From the NCBI RefSeq assembly GCF_014217835.1, contig NZ_CP055263.1, forward strand, positions 4,653,501-4,717,500: DNA of 64,000 nucleotides, read 5' to 3'. This DNA comes from Metabacillus sp. KUDC1714. Lineage in GTDB: Bacteria; Bacillota; Bacilli; Bacillales; Bacillaceae. Under the pieces are notes generated by a model. That model worked only from the letters and a program-made list of their open reading frames with translations. It made no database searches and was not told the origin of the DNA. Both the position numbers and the translations under genes were made by a program. Below are positions 35,562 through 45,114 of the stretch, one piece after another. Position 1 is the stretch's first letter. Each line of letters opens with the position of its first letter.

Positions 35562-37121
35562 TCAATCTTTAACTTCAACTTTTGTTAAGATTCGGGGGTA
35601 AACGCCGGTTCTTTTTGCCCATTCTTCCCATGTTCTCTTCAGTTCTTCTACAAGAACTGGATATGTATCTTTCAAGTTATGCGTTTCTGTGCGATCATTA
35701 TTAATATTGTAAAGTTCCCAATCTTTTTCTCTTACTTTTGATAGTTTCCATTTTCCTTGACGAATTCCACAATGCTGTTCATGTTCAAAGCAAAATGTTC
35801 TTTGTGGAGTATTTTTCCCGAGAAAGGCGGGTTTCAAGCTTTCACCTTCCATCGGCAGAATGTTATGGCCATTATAATTTTCAGGATACATAGCACCAGT
35901 AACATCAACAATAGTTGCCATAAAGTCGATAAAGTGTCCTGGTCGATGATCAATTTCTCCGTTACGTTTCACCTGCTCTGGCCAATGGGCAATTAAAGGC
36001 GTACTTATTCCTCCTTCATGACCATAATGTTTATAAAACGTAAGTGGAGTACTACACGCATTCGCCCATCCTGAACCGTAACTATGATAGGTATCTGGGC
36101 CACCCATTTTATCTAAATCCTCTTTTCGATGTAAAAAATTAGAGGTTGTCATCCAGTTATCAAATCCCCATGGATCCCATTCGGCACAAGCACCATTATC
36201 AGAGCAAAATAAAATCAATGTATTATCAAGTTCCCCATTTTCACGAATATTATCAAGGACTCGACCAATGTTTTGGTCCATACGATCGACCATTGCAGCA
36301 TAGATGGCCATTCTTTTCACTAAATCCTTTTGACGATCCGGATCAATGGAATCCCATGGTGGATTAAGCCCATGAATATCTCTATCCCTATTCCAATATT
36401 CAGATCTTGGTGTTAATGGTGTATCTTCGTCAATGATTTGTAAGTTCTTCATCCGCTCTAGACGCTCTTCGCGTATCTTATCCCAGCCTTTTTCATATAC
36501 CTTTTCATATTTAGCAATTTCCTCTTTTGGTGCTTGTAACGGAAAATGTGGAGCATTATAAGCAAGGTAAAGAAAGTATGGATGATCATCCTCACGAGAA
36601 TCTTCAATAAAATCCAATGCGTGGTCTGTAATAGCATCTGTTGCGTAAAATTCTCCTTCTGCGTAATTGTGTTCTGGTCGACCTTCAGGCAAACGTATAT
36701 ATTCTTTTTTATCCCAAAAGCTTGTAAAGCCTCCTAAAAGACCGTAAAAATCATCAAAGCCTCGCTCAATTGGTCCATGTTTTCCAACATGCCATTTACC
36801 AGATAAATACGTATGGTAACCATCTTCTTTTAAGACTTCAGCAAGAGTAACACACTGATCTTTCAAAAACCCTCGATAACCTGGGGTTTCACGATCTTCT
36901 GTCATTTCTCCTACGCCAGCTTGATGTGGATATAATCCACTTAAAAGTGAAGCACGGCTAGGGCAACAACGAGCAGAATTGTAAAATTGAGTAAAACGCA
37001 GTCCATCCATTGCAAGATGATCTAGATTTGGTGTCAGAATCTCTCCGCCAAAACTTCCTAAATCTGAAAATCCTAAATCATCTGCTAATATTAATAAAAT
37101 ATTTGGCCGCTTTTTTGTCAT
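35562..37121 (-). CDS. type I sulfatase, cytoplasmic
   Basis: 519 residues of the alkaline-phosphatase fold. Metal ligands appear in LILADDLGFSD (Asp14-Asp15) and FCSDNGA. The formylglycine motif is CCPSR at 52-56, so Cys52 should be oxidised to formylglycine. There is no signal peptide, so it acts on imported, sulfated oligosaccharides. GGAGGG lies before ATG. It is the last gene of the polysaccharide locus. No formylglycine-generating enzyme or anSME gene is in the window; the maturase must be elsewhere or the enzyme is inactive. Sub-specificity is unknown. Confidence 0.85.
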   Translation of the reverse strand: MTKKRPNILLILADDLGFSDLGSFGGEILTPNLDHLAMDGLRFTQFYNSARCCPSRASLLSGLYPHQAGVGEMTEDRETPGYRGFLKDQCVTLAEVLKEDGYHTYLSGKWHVGKHGPIERGFDDFYGLLGGFTSFWDKKEYIRLPEGRPEHNYAEGEFYATDAITDHALDFIEDSREDDHPYFLYLAYNAPHFPLQAPKEEIAKYEKVYEKGWDKIREERLERMKNLQIIDEDTPLTPRSEYWNRDRDIHGLNPPWDSIDPDRQKDLVKRMAIYAAMVDRMDQNIGRVLDNIRENGELDNTLILFCSDNGACAEWDPWGFDNWMTTSNFLHRKEDLDKMGGPDTYHSYGSGWANACSTPLTFYKHYGHEGGISTPLIAHWPEQVKRNGEIDHRPGHFIDFMATIVDVTGAMYPENYNGHNILPMEGESLKPAFLGKNTPQRTFCFEHEQHCGIRQGKWKLSKVREKDWELYNINNDRTETHNLKDTYPVLVEELKRTWEEWAKRTGVYPRILTKVEVKD

Positions 37122-37216
37122 CTCTATCCCTCCATACCTTCAATTGTGTCTCTCATTCTTATGATCTTAATAACTAGTAATGTGCTCTTTCCTATGCATT
37201 CTCTAGTCCATGTACT

Positions 37217-39100
37217 CTAATCCAGCTTTTTAAGGCTTATAAAATCTAAATCAGCCATTCCTTCACCCTTTGAAAAGGTGATTCGATTAATTCCTGCTTT
37301 TAAATTCACTTTTACAGAAGTGAATTCCCAGTAATCCCAACCATTATTTTTATATGCAATTGAACCGATCAGCTTGTCATTCGCAGATACTGCATGAGTA
37401 CTCGTTGAATTTGTACCATTTGCATATTTCACCTGTAATTCATATACCCCTGATGTAGGTACCTGTATTGGAAACGTAACTTGGCTATCTTTATCGTCAA
37501 ATTTACTTACTTTCTGATTGTTGGATAACATGGAATCATTAACAATATCCGCTTGTTCCAATCTGGCATGCTCTGCTTCATACTTATAGACAGTTTGTTC
37601 TTTCGGAATTAATTCAATCGAATCAATTTCTGTATAAAGTTTCCCTTTTGCAATTCGAATCGTGTTTTCTTCTTGATTTAACGATAAATCCATTTCTGTT
37701 TCTTTCCAAGAATCCCAACCAAAGCTGTCATAGATTAATTCTTCCTGGGCTTGTCCGTTAATCGAGACATTATGACTTGTTTGTTCTCCCATTCCATTCG
37801 AATATCTTACCTTCATCGTATAATCGCCTGCCGTCACTTGAACTTGAAACTCTATAAAACTATCTTCATAATCAATGTATCCTACTTTTGCTCCACCTGA
37901 GGCAGCTGGGTTATGTACTACCTTTGCTTTATTAATAGTAGCTTGTTCTGCCTCGTACTTATAAATAACCCCTGGTAGCTGAGGAATCAGTCTTCCTTTT
38001 GACTCTCCTGAAGGTACACGTTGTAATGTATCGGCAGCTACTGGAACTCTAAAGTTAGGTGTTCCATCTTCATTCCAAGAGAATTTTTGCATACGAACAT
38101 TCCGGTTCCATCCTGCTCCTTTAAACTTAGCTGCATGGTAAACAATCCAGTCTTCTTTACCATCAGGAGATTTGACAAAGCTATTATGGCCAGGTCCATA
38201 AACACCGAGTGCTGGGTTCTTTTCAAATACTGGGGTTGGGTTCTTCTTCCAAGAATCAGGATTAATCGGATCCAATCCAGTTAATGTCAACATCCCTAGG
38301 CAGTAATCATCCGTCCAACTTCCACTGGCTGAGTATACGATAAATACTTTCCCTTGTTTATTTTTTAAAATTTGAGGGCCTTCATTGATGTAAGGGGTTC
38401 CATTCAATTCCCAATTTAGCTCTGGTCTTGAAATTTCTACTCGATCCCCGCTAATTGTCCAAGGATTTTCTAAAGGGGCGATATATAATTGTTGGCTGAC
38501 ATTTACGTCTCCCTCCCAGCCTGACCAGACAAAATATAATTTATTTTTATATTCCAGAATTGTTCCATCGATTGCCCATTTATCTGAAGGGTCGGTTATT
38601 TTTCCAAATTTAGTTCCCTCTGGATGGTGATATGGTCCAAATGGATCGGAGCCTTCTGATTCAAGGACATACATTCTTTGTTTGCCCATATCCCCATCAG
38701 ATCCAGCATAATAGATGTACCATTTTCCATTGATAAAATGCATCTCTGGTGCCCACATATGGTGTCCATTTGGAGCATCTGGACTAGGTGTCCATACAAC
38801 CTTCTTCTCGGCATTACCTAAATCTGATAGATTTTTAGATTTCCAAATCGTAATATTGCTACCAGTTGTCTGTGTGTAATAATAGTAACCATCCGTGTGT
38901 TTGACAACCCAAGGGTCAGCCCCTTCTCCAACCACTGGATTTTTAAACAATTCAAATGATTGTTTTTTATAAAATGTGGAGTTCATATTTTTTGTTGTGC
39001 TAGAATTTTCAATAGCAAATAACTCAATAGGGGAATTCCCTAAAATGAGAGGTAAAATGAATACTGCAGTAGTCAGCTTATAAAATTTCTGTTTTTTCAT
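37217..39100 (-). CDS. secreted GH43 glycosidase with two carbohydrate-binding modules
   Basis: 627 residues. Signal peptide about 1-29. The GH43 five-bladed propeller spans about 50-385, with the catalytic base Asp62 in GEGADPW, pKa modulator Asp178 in WAIDGTIL and acid Glu240 in NEGPQIL. Two beta-sandwich CBM35/CBM6-type modules follow (395-505 and 508-627), both beginning YKYEAE. The pattern resembles exo-acting arabinofuranosidases of GH43. Secreted, so it would trim side chains outside the cell. AAGGGAGG precedes ATG. It lies 380 bases from the giant GH43 gene. Confidence 0.87.
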   Translation of the reverse strand: MKKQKFYKLTTAVFILPLILGNSPIELFAIENSSTTKNMNSTFYKKQSFELFKNPVVGEGADPWVVKHTDGYYYYTQTTGSNITIWKSKNLSDLGNAEKKVVWTPSPDAPNGHHMWAPEMHFINGKWYIYYAGSDGDMGKQRMYVLESEGSDPFGPYHHPEGTKFGKITDPSDKWAIDGTILEYKNKLYFVWSGWEGDVNVSQQLYIAPLENPWTISGDRVEISRPELNWELNGTPYINEGPQILKNKQGKVFIVYSASGSWTDDYCLGMLTLTGLDPINPDSWKKNPTPVFEKNPALGVYGPGHNSFVKSPDGKEDWIVYHAAKFKGAGWNRNVRMQKFSWNEDGTPNFRVPVAADTLQRVPSGESKGRLIPQLPGVIYKYEAEQATINKAKVVHNPAASGGAKVGYIDYEDSFIEFQVQVTAGDYTMKVRYSNGMGEQTSHNVSINGQAQEELIYDSFGWDSWKETEMDLSLNQEENTIRIAKGKLYTEIDSIELIPKEQTVYKYEAEHARLEQADIVNDSMLSNNQKVSKFDDKDSQVTFPIQVPTSGVYELQVKYANGTNSTSTHAVSANDKLIGSIAYKNNGWDYWEFTSVKVNLKAGINRITFSKGEGMADLDFISLKKLD

Positions 39101-39481
39101 AAATTCTTTCCTCCCTTATTTTTATCCAAATTAATTAAAAAAATATGCTTCCTTCATATCATTGAAACAACTTTTACCGTTTTATCGGTGTTTAAAAAAT
39201 TCTAAATAATGAAGGTTTTGAATAAAATTTCATTTAACATATAAACATTTTGACACTAAATTTCTATTTTTCATTTCTACTTCTAATAAAGTAATAAAAT
39301 ATGAATTAACATTTAATGCTTTTGCTTTCTTATAAATAGTAATAAGGAAATCATTACTTATCTTTTGAATCAAATTTATACACCCTCCTCATTACAAGTT
39401 TCTCCATTTTATTGCCGTTCAAGTTAATAGGAAGGTAGATGTGTGGTTCCTACCTTCCTATTCGTTTTTTTGTGTTGCTTT
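39101..39481. other. gap between GH43 genes with a plus-strand terminator-like hairpin
   Basis: AATAGGAAGGTA/TACCTTCCTATT stem (39426-39437, 39451-39462) followed on the plus strand by CGTTTTTTTG. No gene on the plus strand ends here, so the reason for its direction is unclear; in minus-strand RNA it is a stable stem-loop without T-run. The rest holds the promoter of the downstream GH43 gene. Confidence 0.6.
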
Positions 39482-42400
39482 TTATTTTTTCTCTATTGTT
39501 CTTAATAGTCTTAAAGCATCTGACTCAAATACTTGCTTTATGTTTTCAGATAAACCATTTTCTTTTTCTACTATTTTTCGAAAATCATTAAGATGTTTCA
39601 TAGACTGATCGAATTTCCCTTTATCTAAATGATGTTTTGACTGATTTAACTTGTTTGTTAATTTTTTATTTACACTATGAGCAACATCACCAGCTTCTGT
39701 CAACGAATCAAGATCATTTTTTATCGATGAATGAGATGTCTCTATAGGTTTTAGAACAAAATTATCAAATTTCGTGTAATTATAGTTTGATCTCAAGCCT
39801 ACTTTTCCTTGGGTAAATGCTGTGCTGCTGTTGTCTGTATAATCTATTTTTGGGGTATCATCATCGCCAACAAATACCTTTATATTCGTCCCTTTTGCAA
39901 CAACTTTAATATGTTGCCACGTATTTAATGGCTCACTGATGTCAGCACCTTTTAGGTATGTCCAGTTATAATTAAATTTCCCTAAATGAACGCCATCCTT
40001 ATTGATATACGCGACATAACCTTGCATAAAATCAGGATTGTTTTGACTTAGCTCAATCCCATTGGCTGGATTATTTACTCTAAAAATTAACCCACCATCA
40101 CCTGTTCCAGCTCCAATATTGATATCTGCTTCAACTGTATAATCCTTCCATTTACTATCTCCGATGACCGATTTCGCAAACGTACCTGGAGATGTACTGT
40201 ACTCCCCTTCAACTGCAGGTGGCTCTTCATCGTTATTTAATGAAAAATCAATACTTCTAAAATCAAACTCACCTTTAACCATTTCGACCTTAATTGTATG
40301 CTGTCCAGCTGGTAAGGAAACATTTTCCTTTATGACACTCTCCCAGTTATCCCAGCCTCCTGTTTTTGGGACATCAATAATTCCTGTTAAATCAACGGTA
40401 TCATCAAGCCAAAGTCTAATTTGACTTCCTTCTAATTCGGTAGCAACTTTTATATCTAATTGATAATTCTCTTCCTTTTCAATATCGACATTGTATTTTA
40501 ACCATTCTCCCGCTTGATTCCAGCCAACATTATATCCACCCTCTGGATTAACACGGATATCAACAGAATCTCTCCTGTATTTTCCGCCAATATTTTCAGG
40601 TGAAAGATCATGATATCCAATACCTTCTCCACCTGTTAGATAATCGGCCGCCAGTATTTTTCCTGGAAGCTTTTTATGATGATCAAACCTATGAAGTGTT
40701 AGACTAGAAAAATCAAATCCTCCCTCTACGGTGACGAGCTTTATTGTGTGTTTGCCAGCGGGTAATGATATGTTCTGTAAAGAAATGGTTTGCCAGCTAT
40801 TCCAATCACCTGTTTTTGGAATGCTTATTTCTCCTGTTAAATCAATTTCGTCATTTAGTAGTAGTTTTACTTTTCCGCCATCTTCGATTGCAGAAGTAAG
40901 GAGATCAAGACCATATGTGCCTGCTTCTTCAATGTTTACGTCATATGCTAGCCATTCACCTGTTTGGTTGGACGTAACAGCGTACCCTCCTTCTGGATTC
41001 ACTCGAATATCAACAGAATCTTCACGGTATTTATCCCCACTGTTTCCCATCGTGTTGTCATGATAGCCTACTCCTTCACCACCAAGATTGTATTCCTCAG
41101 CTTCTATGATTCCAGGCACTGGTTTATGAATATCAAACGATGTAAACTCAAGACCAGTAAAATCAAATTCTCCCTCGACGATCTCCACTTTAATCGTGTG
41201 CTCACCCTCAGGCAATGTGATCCCTTTTTTCATAACAGGCTGCCAATTATTCCAATCACCCGTGTTAGGAACCTCTAACACATCAGTTAAATCTGTTTTA
41301 TCATCTAGCCATAATCGAACCTTTGCATTGTTAAAGGTTGTTGCAGTATTTAATTGAACATTATAGAGGCCTGCTTCTTTAATGGATACATTGTATTTAA
41401 ACCATTCTCCTGTTTGGTTCCAGCCAACTGCAGTACCCCCTTTTGGATTATTTCGGATATCAACAGCATCTCCTCTTAATACACCACCAATATTTTCCGC
41501 AGTTGTTTCATGGTAAGCTACCCCTTCACCACCGGTGATATAATAGGCAGCTCCAATTGAACCTGGAATTGGTTTATAGGCATCAAAAGAGCTAGGTTTA
41601 TTTGTTTTAACCGTCCAAAATCCCTCTATTTCTTCCCATCCATTACTCGTTCCATCATTAAAGTTTGAAGCTAATTCTTTTACTTGCTTATGTTCTTGGA
41701 AATTCATATTGGATAAATCAAATGTTCCATTTTCGACAGCAACTTTTAACGTATGCTGACCCTTCGGTAATTCTACTCCCTCAATCGAGAGTGTTTTCCA
41801 TTCATCTGTCTTTGGAATGTTTATTTCACCTGTCAGATCAGTCGCTTCATCTAACACTAATTTCACCTGTGCATCCTCGCTTGAAGCTGATACTCTTAGA
41901 TCTACATTGTAAGTACCTGCTTCTGAAATATTGACATTGTAATTTAGCCATTCCCCGGTTTCATCTAAGCTTACGTTATAACCACCTTCGGAATTCACTT
42001 TAAAATCAACAGCATCACTTCTATATTTTCCACTAGTATTCTCTTTGGTTGTATCATGATAGGCTACATCTTCACCGCCCGTATTATAATGCACGGCTTC
42101 AATGGTTCCTGGTAATGGCTTGTATGCATCAAATACATTGCTTCCGTTCACTTTATTGCTGAAAGCCGTATAGCCAAATGCAGCATGAATATCAGATGTT
42201 GCATATCCGATTTTCCCTTCATCTAGCTCTGGAATTTCATGTGTTTGCTTTTGCATGCCATCTACAAAGATCTTAAAGGTTGAAGAAGACTTTTCTACTC
42301 GTATTTGGTGAAGCTTAGAATAGTCATAGCCTTCAGGTAAAGCTGTAGCTTCCCTTTCTTGTTCAATTCCGTTTACGATAAAGACGGTTTCTAATTGATT

Positions 42401-43600
42401 TTTTGTAGGACTTAATACAGCTAGGCCGTAGTTACTTTCATCTTTATAGGAGAAAACAGCACCAAAGTATGGATTGCTACTTGAGCCTTGTTCAATTGTT
42501 TTCATATTGAATTCTGCCGTGTAATCTGAAGCTGTAGATTCCTTCGTCAGTTGCTTAAATTGTTTCGCGTCATTTATTGCCGTTTGTTTAAGCCAGCCAG
42601 TCATATCTGAAGCAATACTCCAGTTTCCGCCGTTGATCGTTTCCCAATTCTCATCATAGGATGAATCGGTAAAGCGCTCACTGAAATCAGGTAGGTCCGG
42701 GTTAGGCTGTTCAGTTGTTGTTGGGCCAAGAACGAGCATTTTATCTCCATTCCAAGCTATTCGATCTAGATTCATATATCTGCCTGGATTTGCATGACTA
42801 TGATAAACCATATATTCGGAATCAAGATCTGGTCCGCGGACGACTGAATTATGACCTACTCCTACATTTGCCCCCTCTGTGTTTAGTAAGATTGGATTTT
42901 GTTCGAATTCATGTAAAAAATCAGCAATTGGTGAATCACTGCTTGCATAATCAACACGGTATGCCTTATTCCACACGTGGTTTCCTGTATATGTCATATA
43001 ATATTTACCATTTCTTTTAAGAATTGTTGGCCCTTCTGTCCAGCCATCCATTTCTGCGCCAGTGTTTGAAGCTTGGCCAAAAGTATAGGGATCTGACATT
43101 AAACGTGCATCAATTCTTTGATTACCAGTACTATAGAAATACCATTTCCCGTCATCATCAATAAACACATGTCCATCGATTCCCATGCCAAGGTTATTTG
43201 TCTGCTTCACAAAAGGTCCTAGTGGGTTTGAGCTTTTGTATACATAATGCCCATTTCCACCAGGTGATGTGTACATATAAAAATGACCATTCCAATACAC
43301 AACCTCAGGAGCATAGGCTGCCTTTGTTGTAGGCTCCTTCGTAACTAAACCACCGTACTCCCAATTCACCAAATCTTCTGACTTCCAAGCTTTTACTCCA
43401 CTCTTATCATCCACTGTACTAACATACAGATAATAAGTGCCATTGTGTTTTAAAATATAAGGATCTCCTTCTCCATAAAATACTCCTGTATCCCACTTCC
43501 AAGTATCTGTTAATTTAAAGGGGTTACTGTAAGCAAATGCTGAGAATGGGAGGGATAAAACAAAGCTAAATACAATGACAATTGATAGTATCTTTTTCAG
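39482..43600 (-). CDS. giant secreted GH43 enzyme with four CBM6 modules, apparently CTG-initiated
   Basis: 1372 residues if it starts at CTG 43598-43600. Signal peptide about 1-24 (KKILSIVIVFSFVLSLPFSA). GH43 domain about 30-300 with Asp46 (GEGDPYIL), Asp142 (MGIDGHVF) and Glu189 (TEGPTIL). Then a concanavalin-like domain (about 305-485), CBM6-1 (491-640), the first part of a second lectin-like domain (643-670), three CBM6 modules (673-822, 823-972, 973-1122), the remainder of that lectin-like domain (1130-1288) and a helical tail. The frame cannot begin at any ATG/GTG/TTG without losing the signal peptide and Asp46; AGAGGCG lies before the CTG. Targets a branched polysaccharide; precise linkage unknown. 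Confidence 0.85.
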   Translation of the reverse strand: MKKILSIVIVFSFVLSLPFSAFAYSNPFKLTDTWKWDTGVFYGEGDPYILKHNGTYYLYVSTVDDKSGVKAWKSEDLVNWEYGGLVTKEPTTKAAYAPEVVYWNGHFYMYTSPGGNGHYVYKSSNPLGPFVKQTNNLGMGIDGHVFIDDDGKWYFYSTGNQRIDARLMSDPYTFGQASNTGAEMDGWTEGPTILKRNGKYYMTYTGNHVWNKAYRVDYASSDSPIADFLHEFEQNPILLNTEGANVGVGHNSVVRGPDLDSEYMVYHSHANPGRYMNLDRIAWNGDKMLVLGPTTTEQPNPDLPDFSERFTDSSYDENWETINGGNWSIASDMTGWLKQTAINDAKQFKQLTKESTASDYTAEFNMKTIEQGSSSNPYFGAVFSYKDESNYGLAVLSPTKNQLETVFIVNGIEQEREATALPEGYDYSKLHQIRVEKSSSTFKIFVDGMQKQTHEIPELDEGKIGYATSDIHAAFGYTAFSNKVNGSNVFDAYKPLPGTIEAVHYNTGGEDVAYHDTTKENTSGKYRSDAVDFKVNSEGGYNVSLDETGEWLNYNVNISEAGTYNVDLRVSASSEDAQVKLVLDEATDLTGEINIPKTDEWKTLSIEGVELPKGQHTLKVAVENGTFDLSNMNFQEHKQVKELASNFNDGTSNGWEEIEGFWTVKTNKPSSFDAYKPIPGSIGAAYYITGGEGVAYHETTAENIGGVLRGDAVDIRNNPKGGTAVGWNQTGEWFKYNVSIKEAGLYNVQLNTATTFNNAKVRLWLDDKTDLTDVLEVPNTGDWNNWQPVMKKGITLPEGEHTIKVEIVEGEFDFTGLEFTSFDIHKPVPGIIEAEEYNLGGEGVGYHDNTMGNSGDKYREDSVDIRVNPEGGYAVTSNQTGEWLAYDVNIEEAGTYGLDLLTSAIEDGGKVKLLLNDEIDLTGEISIPKTGDWNSWQTISLQNISLPAGKHTIKLVTVEGGFDFSSLTLHRFDHHKKLPGKILAADYLTGGEGIGYHDLSPENIGGKYRRDSVDIRVNPEGGYNVGWNQAGEWLKYNVDIEKEENYQLDIKVATELEGSQIRLWLDDTVDLTGIIDVPKTGGWDNWESVIKENVSLPAGQHTIKVEMVKGEFDFRSIDFSLNNDEEPPAVEGEYSTSPGTFAKSVIGDSKWKDYTVEADINIGAGTGDGGLIFRVNNPANGIELSQNNPDFMQGYVAYINKDGVHLGKFNYNWTYLKGADISEPLNTWQHIKVVAKGTNIKVFVGDDDTPKIDYTDNSSTAFTQGKVGLRSNYNYTKFDNFVLKPIETSHSSIKNDLDSLTEAGDVAHSVNKKLTNKLNQSKHHLDKGKFDQSMKHLNDFRKIVEKENGLSENIKQVFESDALRLLRTIEKK
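40235..41584 (-). repeat. three tandem 450-bp CBM6 repeats
   Basis: Three modules of exactly 150 residues, starting DAYKPIPG, DIHKPVPG and DHHKKLPG, at 41584-41135, 41134-40685 and 40684-40235. Each has the aromatic/GEWLxY motif of CBM6. A fourth, more distant copy is at 42130-41681. Confidence 0.8.
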
Positions 43601-43711
43601 AAAAATCGCCTCTTTTCTTAAAGCAATTAATTAGACGTTCTATTAAGTACTAAGCTTATAAAGTTTTACAATTTTATTTCTTTCGTAACTGAATCGTTGA
43701 AAAACTCGAAA

Positions 43712-43769
43712 AAAAAAATCAAGCTATAACCAAAGGCAATGATGGAATCTTAACTTTCCTTTGGTTATA
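43712..43769 (-). terminator. terminator of the ABC transporter operon
   Basis: TATAACCAAAGG/CCTTTGGTTATA stem (43725-43736, 43758-43769), then a run of ten T a few bases on (minus strand). It separates the transporter operon from the GH43 gene, whose promoter must lie in 43601-43711. Confidence 0.75.
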
Positions 43770-43829
43770 TACTATTGATTTTAATGGGTCCATAGTGACA
43801 AAAAAATAGTAGGTCGACTGATGATCTTA

Positions 43830-44249
43830 TTAATTTTGTAAATGATAGTTTACCAGCTTTGATATGGATTTATTTTTAGCTAACGCTAGAAGACCTGCTG
43901 ATAGAAACATTAAGGATCCTAATATATCCATAACGAAATAGGAGGCTAATCCTAATAGGATAAACCAAATAGGTTTTTTTACTTCAGCTTGATCATCCTT
44001 TAATGATTTCGCCAATACGAAGTTCAGGATTCCTAGAATAACAAATAACATTCCAAAAGTAACGGCAAACATATATAAGCTTCCAAAAATAGACTGTGCT
44101 GCCTCAAGCTTGGCAATCGTTGGATATGTGGAATGTAATCCTTCATTTTTAATAAAAGAAGCATAAACAAAAATGGTAAGCAGACCTGAGACGATTTGCC
44201 ATATTGAACCGATCATTATTAATCTTCTTTCTAGCTTTCTATTCATCAT
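43830..44249 (-). CDS. small DUF4064-like membrane protein
   Basis: 139 residues from ATG 44249 after AGGAGG (a later ATG is possible). Four membrane segments: LIMIGSIWQIVSGLLTIFVY near the N-terminus, then about 55-80, 95-112 and 118-135. The first long frame upstream overlaps the permease gene and is not used. Co-transcribed with the permeases, 16 bases from the last. The function is unknown; the DUF4064 resemblance is by pattern. Confidence 0.65.
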   Translation of the reverse strand: MMNRKLERRLIMIGSIWQIVSGLLTIFVYASFIKNEGLHSTYPTIAKLEAAQSIFGSLYMFAVTFGMLFVILGILNFVLAKSLKDDQAEVKKPIWFILLGLASYFVMDILGSLMFLSAGLLALAKNKSISKLVNYHLQN

Positions 44250-44265
44250 ATAACCTCCTATCCTC

Positions 44266-45102
44266 TTAACCTTTAACCCCTGATGACAAGGAGAGTGATT
44301 CCATAAAGTATTTTTGTGTGAACAAATAGAGGATAAATGTTGGAACAATAGCAATTAGTGCCCCTGTTAAGGCGTGAGCAACATCAAGTGCATACATCCC
44401 CTGAAGTAATTGTAATCCTGGTGTAATTGGCATTTTTTCAACTTCATTAAACACAATTGATGGCCATAAGAAGTCATTCCATGAACCTGTAAATGTAAAC
44501 AACGCAACAACCGTTAAAACAGGTCTTATTAATGGCAAAATTAACTTTGTGAAAATTTGAAAATCAGAAGCACCATCCACTCGTGCCGATTCATCAAAAT
44601 CAATTGGAATCCCTTGCATGAATTGCCTTACAAGAAAGATATTAAATACACCAGCTGCACCTGGAACAATCGCAGCCATATAATTATTTACCCATCCAAG
44701 TGTATCGATAATTTTATATAGGGGAATAAGATTTACAACTGCTGGAAACATCATGGTTGCCATTAAAAAGATAAAAATGGCATCTCTTCCCTTGAATTTC
44801 ATTCTTGAATATCCATAACCAGCTAATGATACAAGCACGATGACTAAAACCGTTTGTGATACTGAAATAATAAGTGAGTTCATAAACCATTTCGCCACTG
44901 GAGCACTTGTGTTCGCAAAAAGAACATCCTGGTAGTTACCAATGACCCAATTGATCGGTAAAATTGTAAAGGCACTTGATTGAATATCAGCTTCACTTTT
45001 GAATGAAGATAAGATTGTATACAGTAATGGTACAATCCATATAAAAGCCATAATTAACAAGAAGATTAATGAAATTCCTTTAGTAATACGTTTTTTCTCC
45101 AA
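44266..45102 (-). CDS. carbohydrate ABC transporter permease (MalG type)
   Basis: 278 residues, six membrane segments, and the cytoplasmic EAA-like loop ESARVDGASDFQIFTKLILP typical of binding-protein-dependent sugar importers. The start is TTG 45102, eight bases after AGGAGG; the GTG upstream overlaps it. It pairs with the MalF-type permease 12 bases upstream. No ATPase gene accompanies them, as usual in Bacillus where one MsmX-type ATPase serves several sugar importers. Confidence 0.92.
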   Translation of the reverse strand: MEKKRITKGISLIFLLIMAFIWIVPLLYTILSSFKSEADIQSSAFTILPINWVIGNYQDVLFANTSAPVAKWFMNSLIISVSQTVLVIVLVSLAGYGYSRMKFKGRDAIFIFLMATMMFPAVVNLIPLYKIIDTLGWVNNYMAAIVPGAAGVFNIFLVRQFMQGIPIDFDESARVDGASDFQIFTKLILPLIRPVLTVVALFTFTGSWNDFLWPSIVFNEVEKMPITPGLQLLQGMYALDVAHALTGALIAIVPTFILYLFTQKYFMESLSLSSGVKG

Positions 45103-45114
45103 GGTAAGCACCTC

